A stretch of DNA of 64,000 nt, from NCBI RefSeq assembly GCF_001426435.1, contig NZ_LMER01000001.1, positions 508,079 through 572,078 of the forward strand, read 5' to 3'. The stretch is from Angustibacter sp. Root456. GTDB taxonomy: Bacteria; Actinomycetota; Actinomycetes; Actinomycetales; Angustibacteraceae. This document shows, piece by piece, positions 1 through 11,413 of this stretch. Below the pieces are notes generated by a model. It was not told the DNA's origin. It worked only from the letters and a program-made list of their open reading frames with translations, and did no database searches. The position numbers and the translations under genes are program-made. Position 1 is the stretch's first letter. Every line of letters starts with the position of its first letter.

Positions 1-583
1 GGTCGAGGCTGAACACGAAGTACAGCTCGTACTCGCCGGCGATCGGCACCGTCACGCGCGAGCCGATGGCGATGCCGGGTGTGCTGCGACTCGACCCCGT
101 GTACCGCAGCCGGACGTACTGGCCCTCCTGGCGGCCGGAGGCGATGACGCGCTGGCGCAGCTCCATCGGGATGATCTGGCGGTCGACGTCGCGCGAGCTC
201 AGGTCGGGCAGCACCGACGGGCGGTCGTTGCCGAGGCCGCGCAGCAGGATCACGTCGCGGCTGTCGTCCGGCTCGGGCGACGCGAGCCGCGGCAGCATGT
301 CGTTGACCAGCACGTTGAGGCCGGACGAGTCGTTGACCGTGTCGAGCTGGGCCTGGGCGTCCCGCAGGCCGCGCGCCGCCTCCCCCCGCGCCGCCGCCAG
401 CCGCTCCTCGATCAGGCCGGCCTGGATCCGCTGCAGCAGCAGCGTGCCGAGCGCCAGCACGACGACCAGCCCGAGCAGCATGGTCGCGGCGACCACCCGC
501 AGCTGCAGCGACCGACGCCAGCGCCGCCGGACCGCGGTCAGCGGCCGGCTGAGCACCGCCGGCAGGCGCAGCCGCCCCCTCAC
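1..583 (-). CDS. mtrB: MtrB sensor histidine kinase, N-terminal part (runs off the window)
   Basis: Membrane sensor kinase partner of MtrA, which couples envelope growth and division signals to transcription in actinobacteria. The frame opens at a GTG whose first bases overlap the mtrA stop (GTGA), the usual sign of translational coupling. About 194 codons are visible: a short basic cytoplasmic lead (VRGRLRLP...), a strong hydrophobic segment at about residues 30-52 (TMLLGLVVVLALGTLLLQ) and the start of the extracytoplasmic sensing region. The HAMP and kinase domains would lie beyond base 1. Identity rests mainly on position directly downstream of an unmistakable mtrA and on this topology. 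Confidence 0.85.
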   Translation of the reverse strand, partial: MRGRLRLPAVLSRPLTAVRRRWRRSLQLRVVAATMLLGLVVVLALGTLLLQRIQAGLIEERLAAARGEAARGLRDAQAQLDTVNDSSGLNVLVNDMLPRLASPEPDDSRDVILLRGLGNDRPSVLPDLSSRDVDRQIIPMELRQRVIASGRQEGQYVRLRYTGSSRSTPGIAIGSRVTVPIAGEYELYFVFSLD

Positions 584-1260
584 CCCGACGCGCCCGCCTT
601 GTACCCGACACCGCGCACGGTCACCACGATCTCGGGGTGCTCGGGGTCACGCTCGATCTTCGAGCGCAGCCGCTGGACGTGGACGTTGACCAGCCGCGTG
701 TCGCCCGCGTGCCGGTAACCCCACACCTGCTCCAGCAGCACCTCACGCGAGAACACCTGCCAGGGCTTGCGCGCCAGAGCCACGAGCAGGTCGAACTCCA
801 GCGGCGTCAAGGAGATCGGCTCGCCGCCCCGCGTCACGGTGTGGCCGGCGACGTCGATGGTCAGGTCGCCGATGTCGAGGCGCTCAGGCGCCGACTCCCC
901 CGAGCTGCGCAGCCGCGCCCGCACCCGGGCGATGAGCTCCTTGGGCTTGAACGGCTTGACGACGTAGTCGTCGGCGCCGGACTCGAGACCGACGACGACG
1001 TCGATGGTGTCGCTCTTGGCGGTGAGCATGACGATGGGGACGCCGGACTCCGACCGGATCCGGCGGCACACCTCGATGCCGTCGACGCCCGGGAGCATGA
1101 CGTCCAGCAGCACGAGGTCAGGGCGCAGGTCGCGGAAGGCCGCGAGCGCCGCCTCGCCGTCGCCGCAGTGCACCGGGTCGAAGCCCTCGCCGCGCAGCAC
1201 GATGCCGAGCATCTCGGCCAGCGCCGTGTCGTCGTCGACGACCAGTACTCGACCCTTCAT
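580..1260 (-). CDS. mtrA: MtrA response regulator (OmpR/PhoB family)
   Basis: DNA-binding response regulator of 226 residues. The receiver domain shows the acidic pocket at D9-D11, the phospho-acceptor D53 (LVLLDVMLPG), T80 and K102. The C-terminal winged-helix domain of the OmpR type has the HVQRLRSKIE recognition helix and ends VRGVGYKAG. The ATG at 1258-1260 gives the canonical MKGRVLVVDDD start; the frame stays open further upstream but that part has no family match. It is cotranscribed with mtrB. In relatives MtrA controls wall hydrolases, DNA replication and division genes; several wall hydrolases lie in this same window, though direct control of them is only a guess. Confidence 0.97.
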   Translation of the reverse strand: MKGRVLVVDDDTALAEMLGIVLRGEGFDPVHCGDGEAALAAFRDLRPDLVLLDVMLPGVDGIEVCRRIRSESGVPIVMLTAKSDTIDVVVGLESGADDYVVKPFKPKELIARVRARLRSSGESAPERLDIGDLTIDVAGHTVTRGGEPISLTPLEFDLLVALARKPWQVFSREVLLEQVWGYRHAGDTRLVNVHVQRLRSKIERDPEHPEIVVTVRGVGYKAGASG

Positions 1261-1491
1261 CGGTTCGCGTCTCCTTCGTCCCGTTGGCTCACCTCGCGCC
1301 CCTCGGCCGCACCATCGTCGCACCTGCGCCTGGCGACCGCGTCGCATCGTCCACAGGGTGCCGCCGCGCGAGTGGTCACCATGGCACGATGGTCTTGAGT
1401 CGGTGGCCGTCATGAGACGGCGGTCACCAGCCGCCGACCGCGCGCCGACGTCGGTGCGCACGAGCGGGCCGCCGAGGCCGAGGGGGAGCAG

Positions 1492-2634
1492 ATGAGCGAG
1501 CCGCCGGCGTGGCAGCCGCCCGGCTCCTCCGTGCCTGGACCTCCCCCGTCGGCGGCCACGCCGACCGGGTCCCCCGGGCCGCCACCTGCGGGTGCGCCGC
1601 CGACCGGCTGGGGTCAGCCGACCACTGCCTGGGGCCCGGCGGTCGGGCCGGGTTACCTGCCGCCTCCCGAACCGCCCCGCCCCGGCGTGGTGCCGCTTCG
1701 CCCGCTCGGGCTCGGCGAGATCCTGGACGGCGCCGTGCAGACCATGCGGCACAACCCGCGCGTGATGTTCGGCCTGTCGGCGCTCGTCGCTGGTCTGGCG
1801 GCGGTGGTGTCATCCGCGCTGCTGTTCGTGGGAGTGCCGCAGCTCATGGCCGCCGCCGACCTCGCCGACAGCGCGGCGGCCGGGGGCTCCATCGACTCCG
1901 CGCAGGTGGCGTCGGCCATCAGCGGCGGCGTCGTCGGCTTCCTGGTGCCTGCCGTCTTCCAGGCTCTGGCGCTCGCCGTGCTCAACGGCATCCTGATCAT
2001 CGCCGTGAGCGAGGCGGTGATCGGACGGCGCCCCAGCGTCGGAGACGTCCTGCACCGCGTGCGCTGGCGCGGCGTCGGCCGCCTGCTGCTGCTCTCGGTG
2101 CTCACCGGCGTCCTCTCGGTCGTGGTGCTCGCCGTGGTCGTGGTGCCCGTCGCGCTGCTGTACGTCGTCGCCGTGCCGGCGGGTGTCGTGGCTACGTTCC
2201 TGGGGCTGCCGCTGCTCGTCGTGATCGGGGTCGTGCTGTTCACGCGCCTCGCTTTCGCCGCGCCGTCGCTGCTGCTCGAGGAGCTCGGCGTGGTGGCGGC
2301 CCTGCGCCGGTCGTGGCGGCTGGTGGCGGGGTCGTTCTGGCGGGTCTTCGGCATCCTGCTGCTCAGCGCGGCGATCGCGTGGGCCGCATCCAGCCTGCTG
2401 CAGCTGCCGTTCAGCCTGCTGGGTCAGCTGGCGGCCCTGGCCGCTGCGGGTGCGCAGCCCTCCGAGGCCACCCAGCTCGTCGTGGCGACCGCGATCGCCA
2501 ACCTCGGCGGTGTGCTCGGCTCAGCGGTGGTCGCACCCTTCACCGCCGGCGTCACCTCGCTGCTCTACATCGACCTGCGGATCCGCCGCGAGGGTCTCGA
2601 CGTCGCCCTCGCCCGCGCCGCCAGCGCCGTCTGA
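1492..2634 (+). CDS. Multi-pass membrane protein, GPDPase-membrane-domain-like
   Basis: A 380-residue integral membrane protein. The first 60 or so residues are rich in Pro and Gly (PPAWQPPGSSVPGPP), then comes the motif LRPLGLGEILDGAVQTMRHNP, typical of actinobacterial proteins annotated with a glycerophosphodiester phosphodiesterase membrane-like domain. About six hydrophobic segments follow. There is no catalytic GDPD domain, so an enzymatic role is not supported. The ATG has a purine-rich ribosome site (AGGGGGAGCAG). It is the first gene of an operon with DUF4129, DUF4350, MoxR and DUF58, a conserved actinobacterial set of unknown envelope function. Confidence 0.85.
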   Translation: MSEPPAWQPPGSSVPGPPPSAATPTGSPGPPPAGAPPTGWGQPTTAWGPAVGPGYLPPPEPPRPGVVPLRPLGLGEILDGAVQTMRHNPRVMFGLSALVAGLAAVVSSALLFVGVPQLMAAADLADSAAAGGSIDSAQVASAISGGVVGFLVPAVFQALALAVLNGILIIAVSEAVIGRRPSVGDVLHRVRWRGVGRLLLLSVLTGVLSVVVLAVVVVPVALLYVVAVPAGVVATFLGLPLLVVIGVVLFTRLAFAAPSLLLEELGVVAALRRSWRLVAGSFWRVFGILLLSAAIAWAASSLLQLPFSLLGQLAALAAAGAQPSEATQLVVATAIANLGGVLGSAVVAPFTAGVTSLLYIDLRIRREGLDVALARAASAV

Positions 2635-2636
2635 CC

Positions 2637-3293
2637 GTGAACGCACTGGCCGGCGCCGCGTTCAGCGCGGTGCTCACCGCGCCGCCGGTCGACCCCACTC
2701 GCGACGTGGCGCGCGAGTGGGCCCGCCGCGAGCTGAGCGACCCCGTGTACGCCAAGGCCCGGCCCGGTCTGCTCCAGCGGTTCGTCGAGTGGGTCATCGA
2801 GCGCCTGCAGGGCATCGACGTGTCGTCGTCGCTCGTCGCCGACCCGCGCACCGGATTGGTGCTGCTGGTGCTGGTGGTCGTGCTGGTCGTCACCGTGGTG
2901 CTGCTGCGCACCGGCCGGCTGCGCGGGCCCGGCCGGCGGGCGTCGTCCGAGGCGGTGTTCTCCGGCCGCGCGCTCGACGCCGCCGCCTACCGCGCACGAG
3001 CCGACGAGGCGGCGCACGCCGGGCGCTGGGCCGACGCCGTACGCGAGCGGTTCCGCGCCGTGGTGCGCTCCCTCGAAGAGCGCGTGGTGCTCGACGAGCG
3101 ACCGGGGCGCACGGCTGACGAAGCGGCGGCCGAGGCCGCGGCCGCGCTGCCCTCCCTGGCCGACGAGCTGGCGGCGGGCGCGCGGCTCTTCGACGACGTC
3201 TGCTACGGCGACCGGACGGCCACGCCCGAGCACGACGCCCGGCTGCGCCGACTCGACGACGCCGTGCGGGCCGCCCGCCTGGAGCTCGCGTGA
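2637..3293 (+). CDS. DUF4129 domain protein
   Basis: A 218-residue protein starting at GTG two bases after the previous stop. It has one clear transmembrane segment (GLVLLVLVVVLVVTVVLLR, about residues 72-90) followed by a cytosolic helical domain containing YRARADEAAHAGRWADAVRERFRAVVRSLEE, matching the DUF4129 family. That domain is commonly fused or adjacent to transglutaminase-like, DUF58 and MoxR proteins. Molecular function is unknown. The stop overlaps the next start by 4 bp (GTGA). Confidence 0.85.
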   Translation: MNALAGAAFSAVLTAPPVDPTRDVAREWARRELSDPVYAKARPGLLQRFVEWVIERLQGIDVSSSLVADPRTGLVLLVLVVVLVVTVVLLRTGRLRGPGRRASSEAVFSGRALDAAAYRARADEAAHAGRWADAVRERFRAVVRSLEERVVLDERPGRTADEAAAEAAAALPSLADELAAGARLFDDVCYGDRTATPEHDARLRRLDDAVRAARLELA

Positions 3294-4452
3294 GCGACGT
3301 GCGGCAGCGGCTGCGTTCGTGGCGCGGGGTGGCCCTGGTGGTGCTCGTGATCGTCGTCGCCACAGCCAGCGGCGTCCTGCTGGCGCGGCCCACCGGTGCG
3401 GGCGCGCTCGATCCCACCAGCCCCGCGCCCGACGGCGCCCGCGCACTGGCCCAGGTGCTCCGCAGCCAGGGCGTCGAGGTGCGCGATGCACGACGGTTCG
3501 ACGACGTCCGCGCCGCGGTGGACGCCGCCGCGCCCGACGTCACGCTCGTGCTCGCCCGGCCCGACCGGCTGGCTCCGGGCCGCGGCGGTGACCTGCGCGA
3601 GCTGGTGGCTGACGGCGGCACGACGCTCGTCGTGGTGGGCGCCGACAACGGCCTGCTGAGCGACCTCGATGCTCCGGTGGGCGCCGCGCCCGTCAGCGAT
3701 CCGGCCGTGGTCGAACCCGGCTGCTCGGCCGCGACGCCGACGCGTGCCGGCGACGCCGTCCTGGGCGGTTTCGGCTACGGCAGTCAGCCAGCCGCTGCCG
3801 CCGCGGCCCCTGTGGCCGCCTGCTACCGCGTCGACGGCCAGCCGACGTACGTCGAGCTCGCTCGCACCGGCGGGGGCGCGACGGTGCTGCTCGGCTCAGG
3901 CGCGGCGCTCACCAACGACCGACTCACCGACGCCGGCGACGCGGCGCTCGCGATCGGCACGCTCGGCCGGCACCGCACCGTGGTGTGGTGGACGCCGGAC
4001 CCGCTCGACGGCGTCGCGTCCGACGAGCCTGCGAGCCTCAGCTCGCTGCTGCCCGACGGCGTCCGGTTCGGCGCCGTGCAGCTGCTCGTCGTCGTGCTCG
4101 TGCTGGTGCTGTGGCGCGGCCGCCGTTTCGGGCGGCTGGTGCCCGAGCCGCTGCCCGTGGTGGTGCGGGCGGCCGAGACCACGGTCGGCCGCGGCCGGCT
4201 CTACCGCCGGGCCCGGGCCCGGGGTCGCGCCGCGCAGGTGCTGCGCGCCGCGACCGTGCGCCGGCTGGCGGTACGGTGCGGCCTGCCGCGCACCGCCGAC
4301 GTCGAGCAGGTGGTGGCGGCGGCGAGCGTCCTCACCCGCAGGCCGGCCGGCGACGTCAGCTCCCTGCTCGTGGGCCCCGACCCGCGCGACGACGCGCACC
4401 TGGTGACCCTCGCGCGTGACCTGCAGTCCCTGGAGAGAGAGGCACAGCGACC

Positions 4453-4456
<4 letters not shown>
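3290..4456 (+). CDS. DUF4350 domain protein
   Basis: A 388-residue protein with an N-terminal membrane anchor (VALVVLVIVVATASGVLLA), an extracytoplasmic region carrying the DUF4350 signature (SPAPDGARALAQVLRSQGVEV, TLVLARPD) that resembles a GATase-like fold, a second membrane segment (VQLLVVVLVLVLW, about residue 265-278) and a basic cytosolic tail. GTG start, 4-bp overlaps on both sides. This is the partner of MoxR/DUF58 in many actinobacteria; the function is not established. Confidence 0.85.
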
Positions 4457-5448
<992 letters not shown>

Positions 5449-5453
5449 CCGCC

Positions 5454-6749
5454 GTGGTCGTCACCGGCCGCGCGGCGCTGCTCGCCGCGCTGGGCGTCCT
5501 GTGGGTCGGGCTCGTGCAGCCCGACTGGGACGGCGTGCTGGTGTGGCTGGCTGTCGTCGTCGCGGCGGTCACGGTGGACGTCGTGCTCGCCGCCAGCCCG
5601 CGGGACCTCACGGTGACCCGTGAGACCGCGGCCTCGGTGCGACTGGGCGAGCCCACCACCAGCGTGCTGACGCTCACCAACCGAGGCCGGCGTCGGCTGC
5701 GCGGCCGGGTGCGCGACGCGTGGCCGCCGTCGGCCGGAGCCGACCAGGACCGGCACGCGCTGTCCCTGCCGGGTGGCGAACGGCGTCGAGTGAGCACGGC
5801 GCTGCAGCCGACGCGGCGGGGCGACCGCGTCGCCGACCGCGTCACCGTGCGCTCGCTCGGCCCGCTCGGGGTCGGCGGCCGCCAGCGCTCGCTCGAGGTG
5901 CCGGGTCGACTGCGCGTGCTGCCGCCGTTCGCGTCCCGCCGGCACCTGCCCAGCCGCCTCGCGCGGCTGCGCGAGATCGACGGCCGCTCGGCCACCAACA
6001 TCCGCGGCCAGGGCACCGAGTTCGACTCGCTGCGCGACTACGTCGAGGGGGACGACGTGCGCAGCATCGACTGGCGGGCGACCGCGCGGCGGCGGCAGGT
6101 GGTCGTCCGGACGTGGCGGCCCGAGCGAGACCGGCACGTCCTGATCGTGCTCGACACGTCCCGGACGTCGGCCGGTCGCGTCGGTGACGCACCGCGCCTG
6201 GACGCTGCCATGGAGGCCGCGCTGTTGCTGGCGGCGCTCGCCTCCCGCGCCGGTGACCGGGTCGACCTCGTCGCGCTCGACCGGCGGGTCCGCGCCCGGG
6301 TGGAAGGGGCGTCCCCGGCGACGCTGCTGTCGAGCCTGGTGACGGCCCTGGCGCCGCTGGAGGCCGAGCTGGTCGAGTGCGACTGGGCGCTCGCCGTGCG
6401 CACGGTGCTCGGCCGGCTGAGCCACCGGGCGCTCGTCGTCCTGCTCACTCCGCTGGAGGCCGCGGCGGTCGAGGAGGGCCTGCTGCCGGTGCTCGGACAG
6501 CTGACCCGCCGGCACCAGGTCGTCGTGGCGTCGGTCGCCGACCCTGAGGTGGAAGCGTTGCGGCGCAAGCGCGACACCGTCGAGGAGGTCTACGACGCCG
6601 CCGCCGCCGAGCGCGGGGCACTCGAGCGCGACCGCGTCGAGCGCCTGCTGACGCGCCTCGGAGCCGACGTCGTCGACGCGCCGCCCGACGACCTCGCGCC
6701 GCGGCTGGCCGACCGCTACCTCGCGCTCAAGGCTGCCGGCCGACTCTGA
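5454..6749 (+). CDS. DUF58 family protein
   Basis: A 431-residue protein with two short N-terminal hydrophobic segments and the DUF58 core SLRDYVEGDDVRSIDWRATARR at about residues 192-213, followed by a von Willebrand A-like region (HVLIVLDTS). It is the usual partner of MoxR in putative chaperone or envelope stress complexes. I chose the GTG at 5454, five bases after the moxR stop; the frame is open further upstream only because it overlaps moxR. Last gene of the operon. Confidence 0.9.
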   Translation: MVVTGRAALLAALGVLWVGLVQPDWDGVLVWLAVVVAAVTVDVVLAASPRDLTVTRETAASVRLGEPTTSVLTLTNRGRRRLRGRVRDAWPPSAGADQDRHALSLPGGERRRVSTALQPTRRGDRVADRVTVRSLGPLGVGGRQRSLEVPGRLRVLPPFASRRHLPSRLARLREIDGRSATNIRGQGTEFDSLRDYVEGDDVRSIDWRATARRRQVVVRTWRPERDRHVLIVLDTSRTSAGRVGDAPRLDAAMEAALLLAALASRAGDRVDLVALDRRVRARVEGASPATLLSSLVTALAPLEAELVECDWALAVRTVLGRLSHRALVVLLTPLEAAAVEEGLLPVLGQLTRRHQVVVASVADPEVEALRRKRDTVEEVYDAAAAERGALERDRVERLLTRLGADVVDAPPDDLAPRLADRYLALKAAGRL

Positions 6750-6886
6750 CTGGGTGGATCCCATTGGGCGGCGCGCGAGGCTGAGGGCCGCGCCGCGGTG
6801 CCAACGGGCGCAGGAAGGACGCCAAGCGCGGTCACAGCTGCGAGTCGATGCCCCGGCTATGACAGCGGCTACGTCAGAATGCCGCC

Positions 6887-7369
6887 ATGGAACTGGCCAT
6901 CGAGTTGTGGGACGAGCCGGAACTCCAGCGCTGCACTGACTGTGGTGGCCGTCGCAAGTTCTATTCCGGTGAGGTTCTCAGCCCGGACGTGGAGACGGTC
7001 GCGGTGTTCCTGACCTATCTGTACGAGCATGACGGAGACCGTGAGGTGTTCATCGATGCGGTCTTCGGCACCTGGGGGGCGGACGCCGCCGACGATCACG
7101 AGACCTTCGGGGCGCGCACGGGTCGCATCGAGGGCACCGAAGGAGATGTGTCCAGTCTGGTCACCGGCGGCCACCAGGCGCCGGATGACGCGGACGTCCT
7201 GGGGGTCCGGCTGACCCGCGAGCACGCCATGAACCATCCACTGCTGCCGCTGTTCTGGCAGGTCAACGACCTGCTGCTGAGGGAGATCGCGTCGCAGCCC
7301 CAGAGCTGGACGGGCGTCCGGGGCGGCAGCGGACGCACTCGACGTCGTCGATTGCGGCGAGGTAAGTAA
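6887..7369 (+). CDS. Small hypothetical protein with CxxC
   Basis: A 160-residue protein I do not recognise. It begins MELAIELWDEPELQ and has one CxxC pair (CTDCGG) that could bind a metal only as part of a larger site. The middle is acidic and the tail is very basic (GGSGRTRRRRLRRGK). Codon usage is coding-like but GC is a little lower than in the neighbours, and the gene stands alone with about 140 bp before and 268 bp after it, so it may be a later acquisition. Confidence 0.55.
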   Translation: MELAIELWDEPELQRCTDCGGRRKFYSGEVLSPDVETVAVFLTYLYEHDGDREVFIDAVFGTWGADAADDHETFGARTGRIEGTEGDVSSLVTGGHQAPDDADVLGVRLTREHAMNHPLLPLFWQVNDLLLREIASQPQSWTGVRGGSGRTRRRRLRRGK

Positions 7370-7617
7370 CCAGTCCTTGCCGCAAGGTGGGGCTTGTCGT
7401 TGCCCCCCGCACATCACCAGAGCTGAGCGCACTACGCGGCAGAAGAGTGCATTCGGCAGCGGGTCCAGGACGGCGGTGCGCCCGGCGGGAGGCAATGCAC
7501 TGGAGGCCGGCGCTACGCGGCATGAACGGGCGTGACCCCGAGCTGTACCTCGCAACCCGACTGCCATGCCTGGTCAGTCTCAGGATCCTGGGCTCGCAAT
7601 GGGACACATCCCAGTGA

Positions 7618-7632
7618 GCGCCGCCTCGGCGC
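7618..7632 (-). terminator. GC hairpin after the SpoIIM-like gene
   Basis: A six-base-pair perfect stem (GCGCCG / CGGCGC) with a 3-base loop lies 6 bases beyond the stop of the gene at 7638. There is no T tract, which is common in very GC-rich genomes, so termination is only suggested. The preceding spacer 7370-7637 shows no other feature. Confidence 0.3.
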
Positions 7633-7637
7633 CCGCC

Positions 7638-8633
7638 TCAGCCGGCGGTGGGCAGCACGTCGCTGACGTCGCGGGCGTCCAGGTCACCGATGTCGCCGCG
7701 CTGCACCGCCCAGCGCCCGAGCGTGAACACGTAGGTGAGGAACGCGAGCTCGGCCAGCGCCCCGATGCCGATGCGCGCCCAGGTCGGCAGCCCCGACGGT
7801 GTCACGAACGCCTCGATCACACCGGACACCGCGAGCACCACCACCAGCCCCATGGCGATTCCGACCGCGGCTCGCCCCTCCTCCGCGAGCGCCCGCGCGC
7901 GGGTCCGCGGGCCGGGATCGACCCACGCCCAGAAGAGCCGCAGCCCCGTCCCCGCTGCGACGAACACGGCCGTGAGCTCGAGCAGGCCGTGCGGCAGGAT
8001 GAGCCCGAAGAACAGGTCCAGCCGGCCGCCGGCGGCCATCAACCCGCCCACCAGGCCCAGGTTCGCGACGTTCTGGAAGAGCACGTACACCACCGGCAGG
8101 CCGAGGATCCCGAAGGCGATGCTCAGCGCCGCGACCCACGCGTTGTTCGTCCAGACCTGGGCGGCGAAGCTGCTGGCGGCGTACTCGGAGTAGTAGGACT
8201 CGAAGTCGTTCTGCACCAGCTGGCGCACCTGGTCCTGGCTCGCGACGGCGGCCTGCACCTGGGGGTGGGTGGCCACCCACCAGCCGATCACCGCGGCGAC
8301 CGCGAGACTGACCGCCAGGGTGGCCGCCCACCAGCGCCGGGCGCGGTAGACCGCCGCCGGGAACGAGCGGGTGAAGAAGCGCGCCAGGTCGCTCCACGCG
8401 CCTTCCGGTGCGCCGGTGATCGCCGCGCGCGCCCGCGTGACGAGCGTCGACAAGCGCGTCACCAGCGCCGGGTCGGGCGCGGCCGAGCGCACCACCGACA
8501 GCTGCGTGGCCGACCGCTGGTACAGCGCGATCAGCTCGTCGGACTCCGCGCCGTCCAGTCGACGCCGGCCGCTCAGCTCGGCCAGCCGCGCCCACTCCTC
8601 GCGGTGCGCGCTCACGTAGGCGTCGAGGTCCAC
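7638..8633 (-). CDS. SpoIIM-like (stage II sporulation protein M family) membrane protein
   Basis: A 331-residue membrane protein starting at GTG 8633 (VDLDAYVSAHREEWARL). The N-terminal 100 residues are soluble and helical, with the ELIALYQRSATQLSVVRS motif typical of actinobacterial SpoIIM-like proteins. Several hydrophobic helices follow, including the family signature region LILPHGLLELTAVFVAAGTGLRL. It is divergent from an RDD-domain gene; this pairing is frequent in actinobacteria near the MoxR/DUF58 operon. In non-sporulating species its role is unknown. Confidence 0.88.
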   Translation of the reverse strand: MDLDAYVSAHREEWARLAELSGRRRLDGAESDELIALYQRSATQLSVVRSAAPDPALVTRLSTLVTRARAAITGAPEGAWSDLARFFTRSFPAAVYRARRWWAATLAVSLAVAAVIGWWVATHPQVQAAVASQDQVRQLVQNDFESYYSEYAASSFAAQVWTNNAWVAALSIAFGILGLPVVYVLFQNVANLGLVGGLMAAGGRLDLFFGLILPHGLLELTAVFVAAGTGLRLFWAWVDPGPRTRARALAEEGRAAVGIAMGLVVVLAVSGVIEAFVTPSGLPTWARIGIGALAELAFLTYVFTLGRWAVQRGDIGDLDARDVSDVLPTAG

Positions 8634-8755
8634 AGCCGCGAGCCTAGCCGTCGAAGCAGTCGTCACTGGGCGACGTCCCCCGCCGCACCCGACGGGCGGC
8701 CACCGCGAGGGTGCAGCCGTGGATACATCCAGTTCGGGGTGATCACCACCGTCTC

Positions 8756-8815
8756 GCTGCACCCATCACTGCACCCATCGCTGCACCCATCGCTGCACCC
8801 ATCACTGCACCCATC
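8756..8815. repeat. Five tandem 12-bp repeats in a divergent promoter region
   Basis: Five head-to-tail copies of a 12-mer, RCTGCACCCATC, where the first base is G or A. They lie in the 223-bp gap between the divergent SpoIIM-like and RDD genes and end about 41 bases before the RDD start. The copies are nearly identical while the flanks are unrelated, so this is a recent slippage array or a set of binding sites. Confidence 0.85.
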
Positions 8816-8856
8816 ACGGCACCACCACCCAGGAGGGCGCGACTACGCTGGCGGGC

Positions 8857-9690
8857 ATGGCGATGACGTCGGGGGGCGCGGGTGTCGTCACCGGTGAGGC
8901 GGTGCTGCTCGACATCAGGGCGGCCTCGTTCGCCTCACGCGCGGTCTCCGGTGCCATCGACCTCGCCGTGGCGGGGATCGCGCTGTTCGCGATGCTGTTC
9001 GTGGTGGCGGGTCTCGCGAGCAGCCTCGACGAGGCCGCGGCCAGCGCGCTGATGCTCGTGGTGTTCGTGGCGGTGGCGGTGGGCGTGCCGGTCGTCGTCG
9101 AGACCCTGACGCGCGGGCGCACGCTCGGCAAGCTCGTGATGGGCTTGCGCACCGTGCGCGACGACGGCGGCCCGATCCGGCTGCGGCATGCCGTCGTGCG
9201 GGCACTGGTCGGCTTCGTCGAGCTCTATCTGCTCATGGGGGTGCCGGCGCTCATCTGCTCACTGCTGTCACCGCGTTCGCAGCGGCTGGGCGACCTCGCC
9301 GCGGGCACCTACGTCGTCCGCGAGCGCGCTGCTCGACAGGCCTCGGCGATGGCCCACCTGCCGCCGCACCTGGCCGGGTGGGCGCACACGGTCGACATCG
9401 GCCGCCTGCCGGACGCCCTCGCGCTGTCGGTGCGCCAGTTCCTCAGCCGGGCCCCCGGCATGCACGCGGGCGCCCGCGACGCGATGGCGCGCCAGCTGGC
9501 GCAGGCAGTCTCCGCTCACGTCGCGCCCGCACCACCTGCGGGCACCCACCCCGAGGACTTCCTGGCCGCCGTCCTGGCCGAGCGCCGTCGGCGCGACCTC
9601 GAGCGGCTGGCCCGCGAGGAGCACGCGCGAAGGCGCCTGGCCGCTGTCGACTCCGTCGACGCGGCGCTGGCGCGCGTCCGGCGTCCCTGA
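8857..9690 (+). CDS. RDD family membrane protein
   Basis: A 277-residue protein. Residues about 20-155 form an RDD domain: the first helix begins ASFASRAVSGAIDLAVAG, the TRGRTLGKLVMGLRTV loop follows, and then RLRHAVVRALVGF and RSQRLGDLAAGTYVVRER. The C-terminal 100 residues are soluble, with Arg-rich helices. RDD proteins are thought to be small transporters or membrane organisers. The ATG at 8857 is preceded by the 12-bp repeat array. Confidence 0.92.
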   Translation: MAMTSGGAGVVTGEAVLLDIRAASFASRAVSGAIDLAVAGIALFAMLFVVAGLASSLDEAAASALMLVVFVAVAVGVPVVVETLTRGRTLGKLVMGLRTVRDDGGPIRLRHAVVRALVGFVELYLLMGVPALICSLLSPRSQRLGDLAAGTYVVRERAARQASAMAHLPPHLAGWAHTVDIGRLPDALALSVRQFLSRAPGMHAGARDAMARQLAQAVSAHVAPAPPAGTHPEDFLAAVLAERRRRDLERLAREEHARRRLAAVDSVDAALARVRRP

Positions 9691-9713
9691 CGGGCCACTC
9701 ACCGACAACGCAA

Positions 9714-9749
9714 CAGTGGCCCACCCCGATCGCTCGGAGTGGGCCACTG
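9714..9749. terminator. Bidirectional hairpin terminator between RDD gene and ahcY
   Basis: An 11-bp perfect inverted repeat (CAGTGGCCCAC / GTGGGCCACTG) encloses a further CCGA/TCGG pairing. It lies between two convergent genes that end at 9690 and 9782. Position and symmetry suit a shared terminator; there is no clear T run. Confidence 0.7.
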
Positions 9750-9781
9750 CTCACATCTCGCGTCGGCCGAAGCCGACGGGA

Positions 9782-11230
<1,449 letters not shown>

Positions 11231-11256
11231 GAAGGGACCTTTCGGGTCGGGGGTGT

Positions 11257-11314
11257 GTTCCGGTAGGGAGCCGGCGCAGCCCCTCTGGGCCTGCGGCATC
11301 ACCGACGCCGGAAC
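11257..11314 (-). ncRNA. Structured 5' leader of ahcY (candidate regulatory RNA)
   Basis: In the untranslated leader of ahcY, GTTCCGG and CCGGAAC form a 7-bp outer stem. An inner hairpin (CGCAGGCCC, loop AGAG, GGGCTGCG) sits inside it with only a one-base bulge. The element ends about 27 bases before the start codon. I could not match it to the SAH riboswitch consensus that I know, so it is listed as a structural candidate only. Confidence 0.35.
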
Positions 11315-11413
11315 GCCCACCAGTCTACCGCCGAACCCTCGGCCGTCTCTCCCCCAAACCGGTGCACCGGCGACCGGACCTCCGCTCACGAGCCGGCTTC
11401 AGGTGGCCACGGG

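Noticed and set aside
8756-8815. CRISPR array or replication iterons
   Set aside because: Repeats are only 12 bp and directly adjacent, with no spacers, no cas genes and no rep gene nearby.
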